Origin: JBKJML01 sp046596415
Lineage (GTDB): Bacteria; Actinomycetota; Thermoleophilia; Gaiellales; Gaiellaceae
Assembly: GCA_046596415.1 (NCBI GenBank)
Contig: JBKJML010000042.1
Location: forward strand, 1-17,779
Reading direction: 5' to 3'
Length of the DNA: 17,779 nt
Every line of letters begins with the position of its first letter. Positions within the stretch are counted from its first letter, which is position 1. Position numbers and translations under genes: made by a program. The notes beneath the pieces are model-generated. The model ran no database searches, had not been told where the DNA came from, and was given only the letters and a program-made list of their open reading frames with translations. This document shows, one piece after another, positions 14,422 to 17,779 of the stretch.

Positions 14422-14681
14422 GCGGTAGCCCGGGCCGGGCGACGGACGAGCTCGCCGCCGCAGTTGGGGCACACGTGGGCCATCGCCTCGGCGCACGCGT
14501 TACAGAACGTGCACTCGTAGGAGCGGATCATTGCGGTGCCCGTGTGGCCGACCTCGGCACCGCAGCGCTCACAGGCCGGTCGCAGCTCGAGAGCCAGGCC
14601 GTGGACGCGAACCGACGAAATCGATCTGAACCGGCTTGGGAAAGGCGCCGATCTCGTCGCCGCGGCGGAAGAGCTCCGCAA
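14418..14681 (-). CDS. DUF1272 small zinc-binding protein, start uncertain
   Basis: The conserved part, LALELRPACERCGAEVGHTGTAMIRSYECTFC...CPNCGGELVRRP, is a DUF1272 domain with four CxxC-type pairs: CERC, CTFC (followed by NAC), and CPNC. Usual members are 55-80 residues and begin MALELRP. Here that point is a CTG codon at 14597. The only conventional start in frame is TTG at 14681, used for the coordinates given, and it would add 28 non-conserved residues that are shadow-coded by mqnD. The gene therefore overlaps mqnD by 29 bp (CTG) or 113 bp (TTG). Its stop overlaps the thiolase GTG. Function is unknown; a zinc-bound structural or regulatory role is likely. Confidence 0.75.
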
Positions 14682-15429
14682 TCGCCCTGCGGCCCTCGTC
14701 GCCGTAGTCGGTCGTGAGCTCGTTCACGTACATGCCGACGAAGCGGTCGGCGAGTGCCAGATCGAGGCCGCGTCCGAACCCGAGCGCGTAGCGCATCGCC
14801 TCGTCACGGTTCGCGAGACCGGCGCGGATCGCGTCGAGCAGCACCGCCGAGACCTCCTCGAGGCGCGGCACGTCGCGGCGGATCAGGTTCACGCCGAGTG
14901 GCAGCGGCAGCCCCGTCTCAAGCAACCACCATTCGCCGAGGTCGAGCGCCTTGTGCAACCCCGCTGCGGCGTAGGTGAGTTGACCCTCGTGGATGACAAG
15001 ACCCGCCTCGGCCCGCCCGGAGGCGACCTCGTCCGGGATCTCGTCAAAGGGCAGCTCCCGGTGCGGGAAGTCGCCCAGCGCGAGACGGAGCGCCAGGAAG
15101 GCGGTCGTCATCCGGCCCGGGACGACGATCTCGACGCCACGCAGGGTCTCGAGCGTGCGCGGCTCACGGGCGACGACGATCGGCCCGTACCCCGACCCGA
15201 TGCTGGCGCCGTGCGGCAGCAGCGCGTAGGTGTCCTGCACGAGTGGGTAGGTCGCCGCCGAGGTCGCCGTCACCTCGAGCCGCCCTTCGAGCGCCCACTC
15301 GTTCAGCGTCTGGATGTCCTGGAGCACCTGCTCGAACTCGAAGCCACGCGTGCCGACCGCCCCGGCGTGGAGCGCCCAGAACATGAACGCGTCGTCGGGA
15401 TCAGGGCTGTGACCAACACGGATTCGCAT
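14569..15429 (-). CDS. mqnD: 1,4-dihydroxy-6-naphthoate synthase (menaquinone, futalosine route)
   Basis: This 286-residue protein belongs to the periplasmic-binding-protein-like MqnA/MqnD family. HSPDPDDAFMFWALHAG, LQDIQTLNEWALEGRLEVTATSAATYPLV, GSGYGPIVVAREP, VPGRMTTAFLALRLA, AEAGLVIHEGQLTYAAAGL and DLGEWWLLETGLPLPLGVNLIRRD match MqnD rather than MqnA. It cleaves cyclic de-hypoxanthine futalosine to 1,4-dihydroxy-6-naphthoate. The usual C-terminus would be near PVQIDFV. Here about a dozen further residues run into the DUF1272 gene before TGA, which suggests a recently lengthened end. The start is ATG 15429, 24 bp after the preceding hypothetical gene. No other mqn gene is in the window. Confidence 0.9.
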   Translation of the reverse strand: MRIRVGHSPDPDDAFMFWALHAGAVGTRGFEFEQVLQDIQTLNEWALEGRLEVTATSAATYPLVQDTYALLPHGASIGSGYGPIVVAREPRTLETLRGVEIVVPGRMTTAFLALRLALGDFPHRELPFDEIPDEVASGRAEAGLVIHEGQLTYAAAGLHKALDLGEWWLLETGLPLPLGVNLIRRDVPRLEEVSAVLLDAIRAGLANRDEAMRYALGFGRGLDLALADRFVGMYVNELTTDYGDEGRRAIAELFRRGDEIGAFPKPVQIDFVGSRPRPGSRAATGL

Positions 15430-15453
15430 CGCGGCGATGCTACCGGGCTGCTC

Positions 15454-15798
15454 TTAGCGCTTGCCGAAGAAGAACCGCTCCAGGATCGGCAGCAGCTCCT
15501 TGCGGACGAACGGCTTCGCCTCGGCGGCCTCGCCGTCGCCCTGGATCACCGTCAGGTCGTCCTCGAGCGCGCTGTTCGCCGCCTCGAGCGCGTCGTCGAG
15601 CTCGTAGCCCTCGAAGATCCAGTCATCCCGCCGCGGCTCACCGCTCGAGCGGTGCTGCGGGTTCACAGCCCGGCCGACCGACCAGAGCGCCCCCGGCCGG
15701 CGCTCGATCCAGATCACGACCCGCTCGGCGTGGCCTGCGTCGTCGACGCCTTCGAGGACGCGCTCCGCGCCTCGCGCGTCGGTCCCGGTTCGTTTCAC
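15454..15798 (-). CDS. Hypothetical protein (114 residues), acidic
   Basis: The family is not recognised. The sequence VVIWIERRPGALWSVGRAVNPQHR, then DDWIFEGYELDDALEAANSALEDDLTV and the C-terminal RKELLPILERFFFGKR look like an ordered small alpha/beta protein with a basic, hydrophobic tail. It has no membrane segment and no Cys. The start is GTG at 15798; TATCCT on the minus strand ends 7 bases before it, so the mRNA may have almost no leader. It reads into mqnD after 24 bp, so it may share that transcript. A role in quinone metabolism cannot be shown. Confidence 0.7.
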   Translation of the reverse strand: MKRTGTDARGAERVLEGVDDAGHAERVVIWIERRPGALWSVGRAVNPQHRSSGEPRRDDWIFEGYELDDALEAANSALEDDLTVIQGDGEAAEAKPFVRKELLPILERFFFGKR

Positions 15799-15825
15799 GG
15801 AAGAGAGGATACAATCGCCATCGAG
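15799..15825. promoter_or_regulatory. Short divergent promoter with overlapping -10 boxes
   Basis: Only 27 bp separate the minus-strand GTG (15798) from the plus-strand ATG (15826). On the plus strand TACAAT (15810-15815) lies 10 bases before the ATG. On the minus strand TATCCT (complement of 15806-15811) lies 7 bases before the GTG. The two boxes overlap by two bases. Neither gene has a ribosome-binding site in the spacer, so transcripts would be leaderless or nearly so. No clear -35 boxes are seen. Confidence 0.5.
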
Positions 15826-16074
15826 ATGCTGAACGTCCGTGGAGTGTTCTCCTTTCTCTTCCAGCGCTCGTCGCAGGAAGACCACGTTGCGGCGTATGTG
15901 ATCCGCGAGCACGAGCGTGGTCGCTCGCTGGCCGAGGTGCTCGAGGACCGGTACGTCCAGAACCGGCTCAGCGTGCAACAGCGCGCGCGCCTGCTCGACC
16001 GGCCGGAGATCATCCATGCGGTCGGCCACGACTCGCTCGAGGCGGCCCGCGCCTCGAACACCGTCGGCTCTTAG
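15826..16074 (+). CDS. Hypothetical protein (82 residues)
   Basis: This short plus-strand gene lies between minus-strand genes. It starts at ATG 15826, behind a good TACAAT -10 box, and encodes MLNVRGVFSFLFQRSS followed by HVAAYVIREHERGRSLAEVLEDRYV and NRLSVQQRARLLDRPEIIHAVGHDSLEAAR. The charged helical centre and the RARLLDRPEIIHAVG segment look like a real, constrained protein. It resembles small hypothetical proteins I associate with this actinobacterial group, but no named domain is known to me. The stop TAG overlaps the stop of the convergent ornithine cyclodeaminase-like gene in TTAG. The open frame upstream of the ATG is antisense shadow of mqnD. Confidence 0.65.
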   Translation: MLNVRGVFSFLFQRSSQEDHVAAYVIREHERGRSLAEVLEDRYVQNRLSVQQRARLLDRPEIIHAVGHDSLEAARASNTVGS

Positions 16075-17000
16075 AGCTCGCTGCCGACGCCGCCCTCGCG
16101 GGCGCGCCGTACTGCCTCGGCGCCGATCGCCACGTCCCACGCCGCGAGCCCGTTCGACTTGAAGACGACGATGTCGGTCGGGTCGCCGCGGCCGGCCAAC
16201 GTGCCGGCAACGACGTCCTGGAGTTCGTGCACCTCCAGCCAGTCGAGAATGCCGGCCGCGACCGGCTCGATCAGATCGCCCGACTCGAGCTTCGCCTGCT
16301 CGCGGGAGTCGCAGCACACGAAGCTCGCCCGCTGGAGCACGGCGTTGTCCAGCTCGCGGTGGCGAGCGTCGTTGGCGCCGATCCCGCAGACGAGAGCACC
16401 GTCGCGCAGCCATTCGCCGCGCAGCACCGGGTCTTTCGAGGTGGTCGCGGTGACGACGATGTCGGCGTCGGCTGCCTCGCGGTGCGACGCTGCGGGCTCG
16501 GCTCCGACGCCTTCGCAGAACTCGGCGAGGGCCGCCGCGGTCCGGCAGTAGGCGACGACACGGTCGATCGTCGGCTGGGCGGCGCGGATCGCGGCCACCT
16601 GCGACTCGGCCTGCCAGCCGCAACCGATCACGCCGAGCGTCCGCGGCGACGGGCGCGAGAGATGCTTCGCGGCCACGCCGCTCGCCGCGCCCGTGCGGAG
16701 CTGCCCGAGCGCGTCCGCTTCGAGCACGGCATCGAGCGACCCATCGTCGAGCCGGAAGAGGCAGACGACGAAGGAGAGGCGCCCGCCGACGACCGTGTAG
16801 GACTTGAGACCCGCATAGCCGAGCTCGGTGTCCGTTGCGGCCATCACGGCGAAGTAGCCATCGGCGAGCGCCATTCGGGCCCGCGGCAGGTTCAAGGCTG
16901 TCCCGGCGGCGAGCCGGACGAACGAGGCCTCGATCACGGGCAAAGCGTCGGCGGGCTCGAGCAGGTCCACCACGTCGGCCTCGGCGAGGAAGAGTGGCAT
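16071..17000 (-). CDS. Ornithine cyclodeaminase / mu-crystallin family protein
   Basis: This 309-residue protein carries the family N-terminal substrate domain (ADVVDLLEPADALPVIEASFVRLAAGTALNLPRARM, with KSYTVVGG holding the conserved Lys) and a Rossmann domain starting TLGVIGCGWQAESQVAAI. ADIVVTATTSKDPVLRGEWLRDGALVCGIGAND is typical of NAD(P)-binding members. The family includes ornithine cyclodeaminase, alanine dehydrogenase, ketimine reductase and delta-1-pyrroline-2-carboxylate reductase. The last would suit the proline racemase-like gene at 5175-6137, but the genes are 10 kb apart and this is inference. It starts 4 bp after the Moco-protein gene and is probably co-transcribed with it. 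Confidence 0.88.
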   Translation of the reverse strand: MPLFLAEADVVDLLEPADALPVIEASFVRLAAGTALNLPRARMALADGYFAVMAATDTELGYAGLKSYTVVGGRLSFVVCLFRLDDGSLDAVLEADALGQLRTGAASGVAAKHLSRPSPRTLGVIGCGWQAESQVAAIRAAQPTIDRVVAYCRTAAALAEFCEGVGAEPAASHREAADADIVVTATTSKDPVLRGEWLRDGALVCGIGANDARHRELDNAVLQRASFVCCDSREQAKLESGDLIEPVAAGILDWLEVHELQDVVAGTLAGRGDPTDIVVFKSNGLAAWDVAIGAEAVRRAREGGVGSEL

Positions 17001-17004
17001 CGCT

Positions 17005-17610
17005 CTAGAAGCCGTACCGCTCTTCGCGGAACGGGTCGGCGTCGTTGTGGTAGCCGTAGCGCTCCCAGAAGCCCGGCTTGTCGGTCGCTGAGAGCTCGAT
17101 CCCGCGGAGCCACTTGGCGCTCTTCCAGAAGTACTTCCCAGGGATGACGAGCCGCAGCGGCCAGCCGTGCTCCTTGGTCAGGGGCTCGCCGTTCGCCTCG
17201 TAGGCGAGCAGTGCGCGCTCGTCTTCGAGGAACTCGATCGGCACGTTCGACGTGAAGCCCGCCTCTGCGTGGGCGATCGCGAAGCGCGCACTCGGCAGCT
17301 GACCGATCAGCGGCTTGATCGCCGACCAGGGAACGCCCTTGAAGGTCAGGTCGAACTTGCTCCAGCGGGTCACGCAGTGAATGTCCTGGGTCACCTCGAC
17401 CGCGGGCAGCTGCCGGAGCTCGTCCCAGCTCAGCGTGAGAGGCGTCTCGACCGCACCGGTCACTTCAAACGTCCAGGTCGCAAGGTCGATCTCGGGGATC
17501 CCGCCGGCGTGGAGGACCGGCCACTTGTCGGTGAAGTACTGGCCAGGCGGCAGGCGCGAGGGGTCGTAGCCCGCCTCCAGCACCTTCTTTTCCGCCTTGC
17601 TCCTGAACAT
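17005..17610 (-). CDS. Molybdopterin-binding oxidoreductase (sulfite oxidase-type Moco domain)
   Basis: This 201-residue protein has only the Moco-binding domain of the sulfite oxidase/MsrP family. PEIDLATWTFEVTGAVETPLTLSWDELRQLP leads to TQDIHCVTRWSKFDLTFKGVPW, in which Cys79 is the Mo ligand. EHGWPLRLVIPGKYFWKSAKWLRGIEL is the conserved C-terminal block. There is no Tat signal and no cytochrome or dimerisation domain, so it is a cytoplasmic single-domain form whose substrate is unknown. ATG 17610 is chosen over the in-frame TTG at 17628 because the longer form would almost touch the divergent gene and use up its promoter. It precedes the ornithine cyclodeaminase-family gene by 4 bp. Confidence 0.88.
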   Translation of the reverse strand: MFRSKAEKKVLEAGYDPSRLPPGQYFTDKWPVLHAGGIPEIDLATWTFEVTGAVETPLTLSWDELRQLPAVEVTQDIHCVTRWSKFDLTFKGVPWSAIKPLIGQLPSARFAIAHAEAGFTSNVPIEFLEDERALLAYEANGEPLTKEHGWPLRLVIPGKYFWKSAKWLRGIELSATDKPGFWERYGYHNDADPFREERYGF

Positions 17611-17629
17611 CGTCCCTACACTAGACAAG
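17611..17629. promoter_or_regulatory. 19-bp symmetric divergent promoter
   Basis: The whole spacer between ATG 17610 (minus) and GTG 17630 (plus) is 19 bp. Its centre, TACACTA (17617-17623), reads TACACT on the plus strand and TAGTGT on the minus strand, both fitting the TAnnnT form of a -10 box. Each box ends exactly 7 bases before the start codon it faces. This predicts leaderless transcripts in both directions from one shared site. No ribosome-binding site fits in either direction. Confidence 0.55.
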
Positions 17630-17779
17630 GTGCACGAGACGACGTTACGGAGCTCCGTCGCGCGCCGCCCGAGAGGGTTCGTGGGCGTCCGCGGGCCTGA
17701 CGCGGAGGCCTATCTCCAGCGGATGGTCTCGAACGACGTGGCGCTCGATCCGGGCGCCTCGTGCGAGGCGCTGCTGCTG
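17630..17779 (+). CDS. YgfZ/GcvT-like folate-binding protein (5' part only)
   Basis: Fifty codons are visible, from GTG 17630 to the window edge. SSVARRPRGFVGVRGPDAEA followed by YLQRMVSNDVALDPGASCEA matches the N-terminus of YgfZ/GcvT-like proteins, where the phrase G..A..fLq.l.sNDv is the hallmark. YgfZ proteins are folate-binding helpers in iron-sulfur cluster assembly; GcvT is the aminomethyltransferase of glycine cleavage. The short approach before the first strand favours YgfZ. The remaining three quarters of the gene are outside the window. Confidence 0.8.
   Translation, partial: MHETTLRSSVARRPRGFVGVRGPDAEAYLQRMVSNDVALDPGASCEALLL

Overview
The window is GC-rich and densely packed, with many GTG and TTG starts and 4-bp stop/start overlaps. 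It carries a futalosine-route menaquinone gene (mqnD), a bacterial-type phenylacetyl-CoA epoxidase operon and many CoA-ester enzymes. Together these suggest a high-GC soil or sediment bacterium, most likely a deep-branching actinobacterium such as Thermoleophilia (Gaiellales or Solirubrobacterales). That placement is inferred from style and gene content; there is no rRNA gene. I see no tRNA, rRNA, CRISPR array, insertion sequence or phage gene.

Layout. (1) 2-1836, plus strand: the 3' end of paaA, then paaB, paaC and paaD, all overlapping; paaE does not follow. (2) 1837-2032: two small hairpins and a set of about 20-bp-spaced CACCGAAC repeats in front of aidB. (3) 2033-5113, plus strand: four genes joined by 4-bp overlaps. 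These are aidB, a SelW-like (Rdx family) selenoprotein with an in-frame UGA that standard gene calling would miss, an NTF2/SnoaL-like protein, and a membrane protein with two C-terminal zinc ribbons. A long inverted repeat closes the unit. (4) 8008-5175, minus strand: a small dimeric alpha/beta-barrel protein, two crotonase-family proteins (one PaaG-like) and a proline racemase-family enzyme. (5) 8078-9451, plus strand: two DMT-type transporters. (6) 15798-9448, minus strand: a conserved-looking hypothetical, mqnD, a DUF1272 zinc protein, a PaaJ-type thiolase, a DUF885-like metallopeptidase, an aldehyde dehydrogenase and an MFS transporter. (7) 15826-17779: a small plus-strand hypothetical, a Moco-domain protein plus ornithine cyclodeaminase-family pair on the minus strand, and the start of a YgfZ/GcvT-like gene.

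How the genes fit together. PaaABC(D) epoxidises phenylacetyl-CoA, a PaaG-like isomerase and a PaaJ-like thiolase supply later steps of the same pathway, and the aldehyde dehydrogenase could act nearby. The proline racemase-family and ornithine cyclodeaminase-family enzymes hint at proline or hydroxyproline metabolism.

The most notable find is the selenoprotein at 3631-3852. It has a CxxU redox motif at the expected place and high GC at third codon positions on both sides of the UGA. A bacterial SECIS-like hairpin starts two bases after the UGA, and intact GTGA and ATGA overlaps join it to its neighbours. Two other points deserve attention: PaaC appears to keep all six di-iron ligands, and two very short divergent promoters appear to drive near-leaderless mRNAs in both directions.
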